A DNA stretch of 64,000 nucleotides from contig JBMORL010000022.1 in assembly GCA_049322335.1 (NCBI GenBank), positions 62,001 through 126,000 on the forward strand, read 5' to 3'. The notes under the pieces are model-generated. The model was not told the origin of the DNA, made no database searches, and worked only from the letters and a program-made list of their open reading frames with translations. Every line of letters starts with the position of its first letter. Position 1 is the first letter of the stretch. This document shows, piece after piece, positions 1-8,132 of the stretch. The stretch is from JBMORL01 sp049322335. GTDB taxonomy: Bacteria > Bacteroidota > Bacteroidia > Flavobacteriales_D > UBA2798. The position numbers and the translations under genes were made by a program.

Positions 1-336
1 TTTCCGGTAATACGGCAGGTAATCAGAAATTTTTCCATCCAGTTTCAGCTTTCCTTCCTGTACCATCTGCATTATTACCATTGCGGTAAACTGTTTGGTA
101 ACCGAAGCCAGGCAAAACCGCGTGTCGATGGTGTTTTCTACTCTCCATTCGCGGTTGGCATAACCGAATGCTTTTTTATACACCGGTTTTTCCTTGTGCA
201 TCACAAGTACAACTCCGCTGAGTTTTTCGTTTTTTTGAAGGATACCGAGGTATTCGTCAATTTTTTGTTCGGTGGAAGATTGTGAATATCCATACAGAAA
301 AAAAACACCGAAAAAGAATGATAGCCATGTTTTCAT
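1..336 (-). CDS. Serine hydrolase, beta-lactamase (class C/PBP-like) family, N-terminal part
   Basis: The gene runs off the left edge; 112 residues from the ATG at 334-336 are visible. A hydrophobic signal peptide (about residues 1-19) precedes a segment typical of the class C beta-lactamase/penicillin-binding-like family: GVVLV, then a FGYAN strand, then LASVTKQFTA. In that motif Ser78-Val-Thr-Lys81 is the SxxK catalytic pair, followed by a helix and a LDGKISDYLP segment. Such proteins are exported hydrolases or esterases and often not true beta-lactamases. The substrate cannot be told, because the YxN and KTG-like motifs lie outside the window. Confidence 0.85.
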   Translation of the reverse strand, partial: MKTWLSFFFGVFFLYGYSQSSTEQKIDEYLGILQKNEKLSGVVLVMHKEKPVYKKAFGYANREWRVENTIDTRFCLASVTKQFTAMVIMQMVQEGKLKLDGKISDYLPYYRK

Positions 337-392
337 AGTAAATGAAATAATATTCAAATCTATAAAAAACCCGGGACTCCGACTGATCACAC

Positions 393-1862
393 TTACTTTA
401 TCAGCATTATTTTTCCGCTATAGACCTTTTCAGCCTGATATACCTTTATAAAATATAATCCGGAACCAAGATGTTCCGTACTCACCTGTTTTTGTTTATC
501 GATTACATCCGACACAACAATATTCCCTGAAGTATCAAAAACTTCAAAATATCCCGAAGACGCATTCAGAATCTGAAAATTATCTGTTGCAGGATTGGGA
601 AAAATGTTAAGTCCCTTTTCTTCATTCCCGCTCACATCAGCCGGGAACTGGCAATTGGTAAATACCCAACCGGTGTTTGAGCCAAGATCGACACTGTTAT
701 TTCCTGCAAAATAATAACCGTTTCCAATTGCATTTGAATTATCTAATTTTACATAATCAATACAAATAGTATCATTGGGCAAGCGCAATGCCTGCGACCC
801 TAATCCCGAAATAGCAATGGTATCTCCCGGGCCGGTATTTACCTGAAAAACATCATTCACAAACAAAGTATCTATATCATACATATATCCAAAATTCCCC
901 AGCGTGTTTTCCAGTATAAGAGTATCATATTCGAAGTTATAAAACGCATTGGAGGGTTGATAAGCCAAAACTGAAGAAGCATTGTAAAATTCAGCCCGGT
1001 GGATTGTTCCGGTAAAATCTGTACCATTCAATAATCCATAGGCAATCAATTCATCAATTTCGCAAGACACTCCCAGCAAAATCGGTGCGGGAGCAAGTGT
1101 GTCAATCACAATACGATGAAAGTGGTGCCCGTAACCGGCATCCATTGCGATATAGGGCCCTCCGCTTCTTAACCAGATTGTAGAAGTGCCTGCATTAACA
1201 GAATAAACCGCACCGGCAAATGAAATCCAGCCTTCATCATACAAATTTATTTCCGAAGCCCCAAGATTTAATGTTTTTGCCCCGGGTCCGCTTATTCCTA
1301 TTGTGCTTGTATTTATCGTTTTTGAATTTGTATTTAGTGTTCCCTCTACCACTCCTATAGTGTAGGCATCCAAATCATCGGAAAGAGTCCATTCACCGCC
1401 ACTGCCATTAAACAAGATACTTAACACGTAAAGAGCAGGATTTGCTGCCAGGGGCATATATAAATCAATGACGTTTCCTGTTGTAGTGGCCTTGAATTTT
1501 ATCAAACCGTTAAACATAAGATCATCCACTCCATAAAACGATCCGTAAACTTCCAATGAATACGAGAATTCTATATTAACTTCAGGTGAAAATACAAATG
1601 GGCCATTAAAAAAGACTGTTTTACATTGCGCATTCATATCAATCCACATCGCTGGCCACAAAGTGTTCGAATCAAAATAAACATCATCTCCCGGTCCGGG
1701 CAATACTGCGGGATGTATTGTACCTCCGGAAGTCGTGTACCAGTTGTTTAAATCACTCCAAAGTATATTCCCGTTTATTCCATCAGGATTCCAAAAATAA
1801 TCGGCAGAAAAAGAAGAAAAAGAAGAAACAAAAATGCTGACGATAAGTAGTGCTTTTTTCAT
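393..1862 (-). CDS. Secreted protein with T9SS type-A sorting domain
   Basis: 489 residues. An N-terminal signal peptide (about 1-20) is followed by a beta-rich region starting with FWNPDGINGNILWSDLNNW. This is reminiscent of repeat passenger domains of surface proteins, but I recognise no catalytic motif. The last 70 residues form a T9SS type-A domain: NIFPNPATDNFQI, a FDTSGNIV strand, then LGSGLYFIKVY and a final basic IMLIK. It should cross the outer membrane through T9SS and be anchored or released. It is a stand-alone minus-strand gene between a hydrolase and rnpB. Function unknown. Confidence 0.85.
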   Translation of the reverse strand: MKKALLIVSIFVSSFSSFSADYFWNPDGINGNILWSDLNNWYTTSGGTIHPAVLPGPGDDVYFDSNTLWPAMWIDMNAQCKTVFFNGPFVFSPEVNIEFSYSLEVYGSFYGVDDLMFNGLIKFKATTTGNVIDLYMPLAANPALYVLSILFNGSGGEWTLSDDLDAYTIGVVEGTLNTNSKTINTSTIGISGPGAKTLNLGASEINLYDEGWISFAGAVYSVNAGTSTIWLRSGGPYIAMDAGYGHHFHRIVIDTLAPAPILLGVSCEIDELIAYGLLNGTDFTGTIHRAEFYNASSVLAYQPSNAFYNFEYDTLILENTLGNFGYMYDIDTLFVNDVFQVNTGPGDTIAISGLGSQALRLPNDTICIDYVKLDNSNAIGNGYYFAGNNSVDLGSNTGWVFTNCQFPADVSGNEEKGLNIFPNPATDNFQILNASSGYFEVFDTSGNIVVSDVIDKQKQVSTEHLGSGLYFIKVYQAEKVYSGKIMLIK

Positions 1863-1943
1863 TTTTATACATTTTGATTACTAATAATACGGAATAAGAC
1901 ACACTCATACCTGATTTTATGTCCAAATAAAAAATTATAATGA

Positions 1944-1981
1944 TAAAAAAATCCCGCTCACGGATTAACGGAACGGGATTA
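1944..1981 (-). terminator. Rho-independent terminator of rnpB
   Basis: On the minus strand AATCCCG pairs with CGGGATT (plus-strand arms 1950-1956 and 1974-1980) around a short loop and is followed by a T-run. It begins a few bases past the RNase P RNA 3' end, so it should terminate that transcript. Confidence 0.8.
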
Positions 1982-1987
1982 AAAAAT

Positions 1988-2373
1988 AAAAACCTGTAAG
2001 CCGGGTTCTGTTTCCTTGCCGAAACAAGGATACCTGTCATTTATCTGGTCAAGCTGTCACCAGCGTGATCAAGCAGCCTACCCATGGCGATGAATAACTT
2101 TCGCTATCACTGAAACGGGCCGTTTCAAAATCGCCACCTATATGGCCTTTCAGCACACAGGGTTTACCTCGGTGTACATCACTGTACAAAGCGTGGGCTC
2201 TTACCCCGCGGTTTCATCCTTACTCCGGCATTTCTGCCAAAGCGGTGTGTTTTCTGTTGCACTTTCCGTGAACAAGCGCTTGCGACACTTGCCCCCTTCC
2301 CGTTAGGAAGTGTGTTGCCCTTTGCTGCCCGGACTTTCCTCCACGCGTAAACGCGCAGCGACAGGTCGGTTTT
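1988..2373 (-). ncRNA. rnpB: RNase P RNA, bacterial type A
   Basis: Catalytic RNA of ribonuclease P, which removes 5' leaders from pre-tRNAs. Read on the minus strand it shows the universal 5' core GGAGGAAAGTCCGGGC (around 2328-2343), then AGCAAAGGGCAACAC. Downstream come the conserved GTAAGAGCCCACG-type segment (around 2190-2208) and a 3' end with GAACCCGGCTTACAGG. The 5' CCTG (2362-2365) and the 3' CAGG (1993-1996) close helix P1. The length of about 386 nt fits type A. A -7 box lies just upstream and a hairpin terminator just downstream. The ends are estimated to within a few bases from P1 pairing. Confidence 0.95.
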
Positions 2374-2379
2374 CAATGA

Positions 2380-2387
2380 CAAATTTA
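2380..2387 (-). promoter_or_regulatory. Bacteroidota -7 promoter box of rnpB
   Basis: Minus-strand TAAATTTG matches the Bacteroidota -7 consensus TAnnTTTG and lies about 6 bp before the predicted rnpB 5' end, as expected. A TTTG further upstream is only 14 bp away, too close for a standard -33 element, so only the -7 box is claimed. Confidence 0.55.
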
Positions 2388-2401
2388 CACATTTCCGGGC
2401 A

Positions 2402-2431
2402 CAAAAAAGGCCCTGTCTGCCGACAGAGCCC
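2402..2431 (-). terminator. Terminator of the S8 protease gene
   Basis: Minus strand GGCTCTGTC, loop GGCA, GACAGGGCC, then six Ts (plus-strand arms 2409-2417 and 2422-2430). It follows the stop codon of the subtilisin-like gene at 2450 by about 20 bp and precedes the rnpB promoter. Confidence 0.85.
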
Positions 2432-2449
2432 CCTTGTTTTTACAATTGG

Positions 2450-5400
2450 TTATTTATATACCCTTGCCGAATGTACTTCCTTTCCATCACTCATTCTCAC
2501 AATATATACTCCATGAGGCAGGCCTGCTACATCAATCTTCAACTGTTTTCCTCCGTCAGTTTTTCTTATTGTGTGATATAATGATTGTCCGATAGTATTA
2601 AACAAAGCTATATCAAGACTGCTTACTCCCGGTAAATTATAATCGATCACCAGCTGATGATTTACCGGATCCATCCAGGCTACAGCATTTCCTTCGGGCA
2701 ATTCATTTAATCCCGAAGAACAATTGATAACATTTAGCGTCATTGTAGTATCGTCTGTAACAAGACAGGAATTGCTTACCTGCAACGTTACATTATAATT
2801 TCCGGGTGCAGAATACGTCACCACCGGGCCCGCAAGTGCAGAAGAAGTAATGCTTCCCCCGGTAAATGTCCAGCTATATCCGGTTGCGTTATCCGAAACA
2901 GCACCATTAAAGGTAATCGCTTGCCCGGCACAAAGCGGAGTGGTATAGATAAAATCAGCGCGCGGAGGTTCATCACCCACATAAACCGTAATGGAACTGC
3001 TGTTGCTGCAGGTGCCGGTTGTTCCCGTTACAGTATATGTAATAGTAGATGCCGGGGTTGCTGTTGGGGTGGCGGATGTCGTGCTGCTTAAACCTGTGGA
3101 AGGTGTCCACAGATAAGAAGTGGCTCCGCTGGCAGTAAGCAAAGTTGATCCACTCGGACATATCGTATCATTGGCAGCAGAAACAGAAATCATGGGATTG
3201 GCAAGAACAGTGATGTCCACCGAGTCAATAGCATATCCGCTGCAGGCGCCACCAATTACCTGCAGGTAGGCGCGATAGGTTCCTGCATTATTATAAAATA
3301 CTGTTTGCTGAACATTATTGGAAATATTCGGTGTTCCTCCAACAAAAGTCCATAATAAAGTATCTTCTCCTGTAGAACCCGTTGCGTCAAAATTTACAGA
3401 ATTTCCCGCACATAACGAGGTGGTGCTTTGCGTAAAGGTAGCTACAGTAGGAACATCGGTTACCACAGCATTGATATAATGGTTGAGGTGAATTCCCCAA
3501 TACTCATTGTATATATGCCAGCTGTTGTCGCTATACTGGTTCCATCCTGTTCCCGGAACCACCTGATTGCCTTGTGTGGTAACCAACGCGAGTGAGTCTC
3601 CTGCAGCGTGGCTCAGGTTAGAAATGTCTACTCCCACCACTATTTCTTTTGAGGCAGGTAATGTAAGTGGAGAAGGAAGTTCAAAAAACATATATCCGTC
3701 ATTATCCGCCATAATTTCTCCCATAGTAATGGTTTGCGTATACAAATTGGCACCGGGCGTTCCTCCTGTTCCGTTTTTTACAAATAATGTAACTGTTTTT
3801 GAAGGAGTGAGCGAATATCTTTTACCAAACCAAAAACTCATACTGGTCATATAAGTGAAAGGAGTGGCATTATAGTATTCTGCCATTGCTTTTCTCAACA
3901 GCGAATTGGTTCCTGCCACAAATCCGTTTCCTGCAGGAGATACACTATAAATGGTAGGAGTATAGGTTGGGTTATAGGGAAGATCACCCAAAGTGTCACA
4001 TCCGGTATTTGCATTTACAGTAATGTAAGCTGTTTTGGTTTCCACATCATTTCCGTTGGCATTGGTAGCAGTTAATGTAACTGTAAATGTTCCGGGAGTG
4101 TTGTAAGTGATGGTTGGGTTTTGCTGGGTAGACGATGCCGGGGTTCCACCGGTAAACGACCACGACCATGAGGTAGGATTATAAATGGAAAGATCGGTGA
4201 AGCTGATACTGGCTCCTGCTGTAATGGTAGTAACGTTAGCTGTAAAATCAGCTACCGGTGGCAGGCTTAGTGTAGCAGCTGCACAATTCACGGCAGCCTG
4301 GGCATTTATTCTTCCGCTGCCCAGCTGTCCGATATAGCCGGGATTGGCTGAATTGATATTATCTGCTGTTGTGAGAATACAGTTTTCAATATCCGATTTG
4401 GTCATTCCGGGGTTAACTGATTTTACCAGCCCGGCCAGCCCGGCCACCATAGGACAGGCCATAGACGTTCCTGACATGTAGGCATAAGTACTGTTTGGGA
4501 CCGTGCTGTAAATACTGCTTCCGGGTGCGCTGACGTCAATCCATGTTCCATAATTGGAAAAACTGGATTTTGCATCGTTTGTAGTAGTGGAAGCTACACT
4601 GATTACACCGGTGTATGCCGCAGGATAAAACTGTGTATTTACATCGTTGTTTCCGGCAGCAGCAATCAACACCACACCCTGGTTGGATGCCCATGTGATG
4701 ATGTTTTGTGCAGTAGTAGAGCTGGCTGATCCCCCCCACGACATATTGATCACATCCGCACCGGAATTTACAGCATAAATAATTCCGTCATATCCGTCAG
4801 TAACCAGCGTGGCCTGATTGGTGGATTTAACAGCCATTATTTTCACCGAATAACCAATAGAAGCCACACCAATGCTGTTATTGGAGCGCGCTCCGATAAT
4901 CCCCGCCACGTGAGTTCCGTGGTCGAATGTGGTATTGGGCGGATTGGGATTGTTGTCGTTATCTGCTACATCATATCCCTGTACATCATCTACGTATCCG
5001 TTTCCGTCATCATCTGTTCCATTGCTGGCAATCTCACCGGTGTTGGTCCAGATGTTAGCCGAAAGGTCAGGGTGATTGGTTTGAACGGCATCATCTACTA
5101 CTGCTACTACCACCGAAGGGCTGCCGGTGGAAATATTCCATGCATTGGCGGCATTTATTTTAAATAATCCCCATTGCGTAGAAGAATTATAGCTGGGATC
5201 GTTGGGAGTTAAACAATGGCGGTTGAGAGGAATTTTTTCGGCATATTCCACCACGTTCAGCGCTTTTAGTTCTGCAATGATGGCCTCCACATTCTGCTTA
5301 TCGCTGAATTCAAGTAGAAACAGGTTAGAGAGATTTTTATCATTTTTCACCATATGATAAGGGCGCGCCAGCCGGGTTACCGAATGCCGCTCAGCAATTC

Positions 5401-5596
5401 CTTTCAGAAAAATTGTTTTATTGATATCGAGGTGAAGAAAATCGGTTTTTCCCTCTTGCGCTGAAAGAGCGAGTTCCAGCGGAACATTATCTTTTACTTT
5501 GAACCAGATCCTTCCGTCCTGGTAATTTTCATAAACGGTTTGTGAAGCAGCCTGCAATGAAGTAAGCAGGGTAAAAACAAATAAAATTTTTTTCAT
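2450..5596 (-). CDS. Subtilisin-like (S8) serine protease with PKD-type domains and T9SS sorting domain
   Basis: 1048 residues from the ATG at 5594-5596, which gives a clean signal peptide (MKKILFVF...AASQ); the longer frame only adds a TTG start. A propeptide-like region precedes the S8 domain. The triad is visible: Asp168 in VVAVVDDAV, His226 in DHGTHVAG and Ser378 in SGTSMACP, with the oxyanion Asn in AAAGNND. PKD-like modules follow around residues 460-540, 700-780 and 850-950 (SWSFTGGTP, LLWTFVGGTP and SWTFTGG strands). A type-A sorting domain ends the protein (LPHGVYIVRMSDG). Likely a cell-surface or secreted endopeptidase. It is monocistronic with its own terminator. Confidence 0.93.
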   Translation of the reverse strand: MKKILFVFTLLTSLQAASQTVYENYQDGRIWFKVKDNVPLELALSAQEGKTDFLHLDINKTIFLKGIAERHSVTRLARPYHMVKNDKNLSNLFLLEFSDKQNVEAIIAELKALNVVEYAEKIPLNRHCLTPNDPSYNSSTQWGLFKINAANAWNISTGSPSVVVAVVDDAVQTNHPDLSANIWTNTGEIASNGTDDDGNGYVDDVQGYDVADNDNNPNPPNTTFDHGTHVAGIIGARSNNSIGVASIGYSVKIMAVKSTNQATLVTDGYDGIIYAVNSGADVINMSWGGSASSTTAQNIITWASNQGVVLIAAAGNNDVNTQFYPAAYTGVISVASTTTNDAKSSFSNYGTWIDVSAPGSSIYSTVPNSTYAYMSGTSMACPMVAGLAGLVKSVNPGMTKSDIENCILTTADNINSANPGYIGQLGSGRINAQAAVNCAAATLSLPPVADFTANVTTITAGASISFTDLSIYNPTSWSWSFTGGTPASSTQQNPTITYNTPGTFTVTLTATNANGNDVETKTAYITVNANTGCDTLGDLPYNPTYTPTIYSVSPAGNGFVAGTNSLLRKAMAEYYNATPFTYMTSMSFWFGKRYSLTPSKTVTLFVKNGTGGTPGANLYTQTITMGEIMADNDGYMFFELPSPLTLPASKEIVVGVDISNLSHAAGDSLALVTTQGNQVVPGTGWNQYSDNSWHIYNEYWGIHLNHYINAVVTDVPTVATFTQSTTSLCAGNSVNFDATGSTGEDTLLWTFVGGTPNISNNVQQTVFYNNAGTYRAYLQVIGGACSGYAIDSVDITVLANPMISVSAANDTICPSGSTLLTASGATSYLWTPSTGLSSTTSATPTATPASTITYTVTGTTGTCSNSSSITVYVGDEPPRADFIYTTPLCAGQAITFNGAVSDNATGYSWTFTGGSITSSALAGPVVTYSAPGNYNVTLQVSNSCLVTDDTTMTLNVINCSSGLNELPEGNAVAWMDPVNHQLVIDYNLPGVSSLDIALFNTIGQSLYHTIRKTDGGKQLKIDVAGLPHGVYIVRMSDGKEVHSARVYK

Positions 5597-5689
5597 AGTC
5601 ATTGGTTTTTGCTGGTGAAATTTAAGCAAATAAGGGGTAAAACAGTCCCGATTTTATGATTTTAACAGCATCAACCCGAAATGTTGGGT

Positions 5690-6235
5690 TTAGTTATAGC
5701 GAATACGCACTTCAGTGGCTCCTTTACCGTATTTCAGATAATCGGCATCACCTGAGGAAACATTAGGATAATCAAGAAGGGCATGCCTGATCTCCGCCTT
5801 CAGTACACCCTCACCTACCCCATGAATAATGATCAGTTTTGTAACTCTTTTTTCTATGGCTTCTGCCATTTTTTTCCGGAATTGAATCACCTGGATTCGC
5901 AGCATATCTGTATTGGAAAGTCCGCGCAGGTCGTCCACCAGTTCGTGAATATGGAGATCGATTTCCATTTCTTTTTCACCATGGTGGGATTTGGATATTT
6001 TATTTTTGTTTTTTCCGGAAAGAATTTTGTTCCTGAGGAGTTTTTCTTCCTCTGCTGCCGAAGAAGTATACTCAGACCGTCCGGGTTTTTTCACAATTTT
6101 ACTTAGAAGATACACCACTTCCAATCCTTCTTCAGTTTTAATAAGTGCCGATTTTTTTTCAGTATAAATCTCCACTACCACACCGGTTCCTGTATGGTCG
6201 AGGAAGGAAATCTTATCTCCGGCTTTAATGGCCAT
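5690..6235 (-). CDS. Smr-domain protein (DUF2027-type)
   Basis: 181 residues. The N-terminal 60 residues form a small beta domain (AGDKISFLDHTGTGVVVEI). A charged linker (KNKNKISKSHHGEK) leads to a C-terminal Smr domain with the signature DLH (DLHIHELVDD), the HGxGxG loop (IIHGVGEGVLK) and a final KYGKGATEVRI strand. Smr domains, as in MutS2, bind or nick nucleic acids or act on ribosomes and mRNA; the role of this stand-alone form is unclear. The ATG sits directly after the T-run of the Thx terminator, so the gene has no leader with a ribosome site and may be read through or leaderless. Confidence 0.85.
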   Translation of the reverse strand: MAIKAGDKISFLDHTGTGVVVEIYTEKKSALIKTEEGLEVVYLLSKIVKKPGRSEYTSSAAEEEKLLRNKILSGKNKNKISKSHHGEKEMEIDLHIHELVDDLRGLSNTDMLRIQVIQFRKKMAEAIEKRVTKLIIIHGVGEGVLKAEIRHALLDYPNVSSGDADYLKYGKGATEVRIRYN

Positions 6236-6268
6236 AAAAAAATCCCCTCGTTTTGGCCGGGGGGATTA
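6236..6268 (-). terminator. Terminator between Thx and Smr genes
   Basis: Minus strand AATCCCC pairs with GGGGATT (plus-strand arms 6241-6247 and 6261-6267) and is followed by a run of seven Ts that ends at the ATG of the Smr gene (6233-6235). Confidence 0.75.
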
Positions 6269-6273
6269 TTTTT

Positions 6274-6444
6274 TTACTCCGCTTTTTTTGCTGTTTTTTT
6301 GGCAGGGGCCTTTTTCGGTTTTTCGGCTTTGGGAGCTGCTGCTTTTTTAACGGCAACCGTCTTTTTTTTCCTGCTCGGACGGCTTACTCCGTAAGATCCT
6401 CTCCAGCGCTTACCTTTTTTTGATTTTTTGTCTCCTTTTCCCAT
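6274..6444 (-). CDS. 30S ribosomal protein Thx
   Basis: 56 residues. The start MGKGDKKSKKGKRWRGSYGV is the hallmark of the Bacteroidota Thx proteins, small basic peptides that sit in the head of the 30S subunit. After SRPSRKKK the chain continues as a Lys/Ala/Pro-rich tail ending in TAKKAE, which looks disordered and is longer than the classical Thermus Thx. A terminator follows six bases after the stop. The gene is divergent from the NUDIX hydrolase. Confidence 0.9.
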   Translation of the reverse strand: MGKGDKKSKKGKRWRGSYGVSRPSRKKKTVAVKKAAAPKAEKPKKAPAKKTAKKAE

Positions 6445-6501
6445 AGATTTGAATTTTGAACCGTAAAAGTAAAAATTTGTTTTAAACTATCCCTTATTAT
6501 T

Positions 6502-7050
6502 ATGAATAACCCCTGGAAAACCAAAAGCAAGGAGATAAAATATTCCAATAACTGGATAGCAATAGAACATCATGAAGTGATCACTCCAGCGGGAACGGAT
6601 GGCGTTTATGGTGTAATACACTTTAAAAACACGGCCATCGGCATCATTCCTCTTGATGATGAAAACAACACATGGATTGTGGGGCAATACCGCTATCCTA
6701 TAGATGAATACAGCTGGGAAATTCCCGAAGGTGGCGGGCCAAAAGAAAAAGATCCGCTTGAATCGGCAAAAAGGGAGTTACTGGAAGAAACCGGGATTAT
6801 TGCGCAACAATGGGAAATGATACAACGGGTACACCTCAGCAACAGCGCTTCTGATGAAGTAGGCCTCATTTATATCGCGCGCGGCCTCCGGTTTTCGCAT
6901 GCAGAGCCCGAAGAAACCGAAGATCTGATGATAAAAAAAATACATGTTACTGAATTAATCAAAAAAGTGGATAATGGCGAAATTACTGACAGCCTTAGCG
7001 TAATGGCTGCACTTCATCTTAAAATCAGGTTACTGGAGGGGAATTTGTAG
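6502..7050 (+). CDS. NUDIX hydrolase, probable ADP-ribose/nucleotide-sugar pyrophosphatase
   Basis: 182 residues. The Nudix box is clear: EIPEGGGP followed by the metal-binding helix RELLEETGI at residues 91-99. The upstream strand WIVGQYRYPIDEYSWE is typical of ADP-ribose pyrophosphatase-like members. It should split a nucleoside diphosphate linked to another group in the cytoplasm; the substrate is inferred from family only. The gene ends 9 bp before the endonuclease/exonuclease/phosphatase gene, so the two are likely co-transcribed. Confidence 0.88.
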   Translation: MNNPWKTKSKEIKYSNNWIAIEHHEVITPAGTDGVYGVIHFKNTAIGIIPLDDENNTWIVGQYRYPIDEYSWEIPEGGGPKEKDPLESAKRELLEETGIIAQQWEMIQRVHLSNSASDEVGLIYIARGLRFSHAEPEETEDLMIKKIHVTELIKKVDNGEITDSLSVMAALHLKIRLLEGNL

Positions 7051-7059
7051 TTTAGCATC

Positions 7060-8085
7060 ATGAAAAAGTTTTTATTAACTCTTCCTGTCCTGGTTTTGTT
7101 GGGATTTACCATTTACCAACCGAAGAAAAAACAAAAGCAGCTGCTGATCGCTTTTTATAATGTTGAAAATTTATTTGACACCATTGATGACCCGCTGACG
7201 GATGATAAAGAATTTCTTCCCGCTTCAGAAAACAAATGGAATACTGAAAAATTCAATACCAAGATCAACAATCTTTCCAAAGTGATTTCTTCCCTTCAGC
7301 CCGGTTCATTTCCCGATGTAATTGGATTATGCGAGATAGAAAATAAAAGAGTGCTGGAGGCTTTGGCAGGAAGTGAATGGCTGAAAAAAGCAGGGTATGG
7401 GATCATTCATCACGATAGTCCCGATCCGAGGGGAATTGATGTGGCCGCACTATTCAGAAAAAAAAGTTTTGTACTGGTTGATTACAGGTATCTGCATGTT
7501 TCGTTCGAAAAAACACCCGATGAAAAAACAAGGGACATTCTGTATATAAAAGGAATTACCTCTAAAAAAGATACTCTTCATTTTTATTTCAATCACTGGC
7601 CTTCACGAAGAAGCGGGGAAAAGGAATCGGAACACAAACGGTTGGATGCTGCAAAAGCTTTAAAAAAACATGCCGACTCCATTCAACTTAAAAATCCATC
7701 TGCACAAATTATCATCATGGGCGACCTCAACGACCATCCTGACAATAAAAGTGTGAATGAAATAGCAGGAGCAAAACCGCTGAATGAGAAAAATGCACGT
7801 TTTTACAATTTACTTTACAACGATCACCTGGATTCACTGGGTACACATTATTTTAAAGGGAAATGGGGCGTTTTGGATAATATCATCGTTTCTTCAGCGC
7901 TTATCAATAATGAAACCGGATGGAAATGCTCAGAGAATGATGCCGTAATTTTTAAACCTGATTGGATTTTATACAGTGATAAAAACGGGAAAAAAGCTGG
8001 GCCGGCAAAATCGTATGTGGGAAATAAATTTTTTCCTGATGGATATTCAGATCATTTGCCTGTATTCCTTCACCTCAGAAAATAA
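7060..8085 (+). CDS. Endonuclease/exonuclease/phosphatase (EEP) family protein
   Basis: 341 residues with an N-terminal hydrophobic segment (MKKFLLTLPVLVLLGFTIY), so probably exported or membrane-tethered. EEP motifs: AFYNVENLFDTID (metal-binding Asn and Glu), GLCEIEN, HFYFNHWPSR, MGDLNDHP (catalytic Asp and Asn) and YSDHLPVF near the C-terminus (the SDH motif). EEP enzymes are Mg-dependent phosphodiesterases that act on nucleic acids, phosphoinositides or sphingolipids; the substrate here is not evident. It follows the NUDIX gene at 9 bp and is followed by a hairpin terminator. Confidence 0.88.
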   Translation: MKKFLLTLPVLVLLGFTIYQPKKKQKQLLIAFYNVENLFDTIDDPLTDDKEFLPASENKWNTEKFNTKINNLSKVISSLQPGSFPDVIGLCEIENKRVLEALAGSEWLKKAGYGIIHHDSPDPRGIDVAALFRKKSFVLVDYRYLHVSFEKTPDEKTRDILYIKGITSKKDTLHFYFNHWPSRRSGEKESEHKRLDAAKALKKHADSIQLKNPSAQIIIMGDLNDHPDNKSVNEIAGAKPLNEKNARFYNLLYNDHLDSLGTHYFKGKWGVLDNIIVSSALINNETGWKCSENDAVIFKPDWILYSDKNGKKAGPAKSYVGNKFFPDGYSDHLPVFLHLRK

Positions 8086-8087
8086 AA

Positions 8088-8114
8088 AAAGGAAGCCTCT
8101 GAGACTTCCTTTTC
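8088..8114. terminator. Terminator between convergent genes
   Basis: AGGAAG pairs with CTTCCT (8090-8095 and 8105-8110), followed on the plus strand by a T-run and preceded by an A-run, so it can serve the EEP gene on the plus strand and the surface-protein gene ending at 8133 on the minus strand. Confidence 0.7.
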
Positions 8115-8132
8115 ATTATTAATTAATTACGA

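Noticed and set aside
2179..2382. Open frame on the minus strand over rnpB
   Set aside because: It lies within the RNase P RNA, whose core motifs and terminator are clear.
2450..5629. Longer start for the S8 protease at a TTG
   Set aside because: The ATG at 5596 gives a proper signal peptide; the TTG extension adds a polar stretch in front of it.
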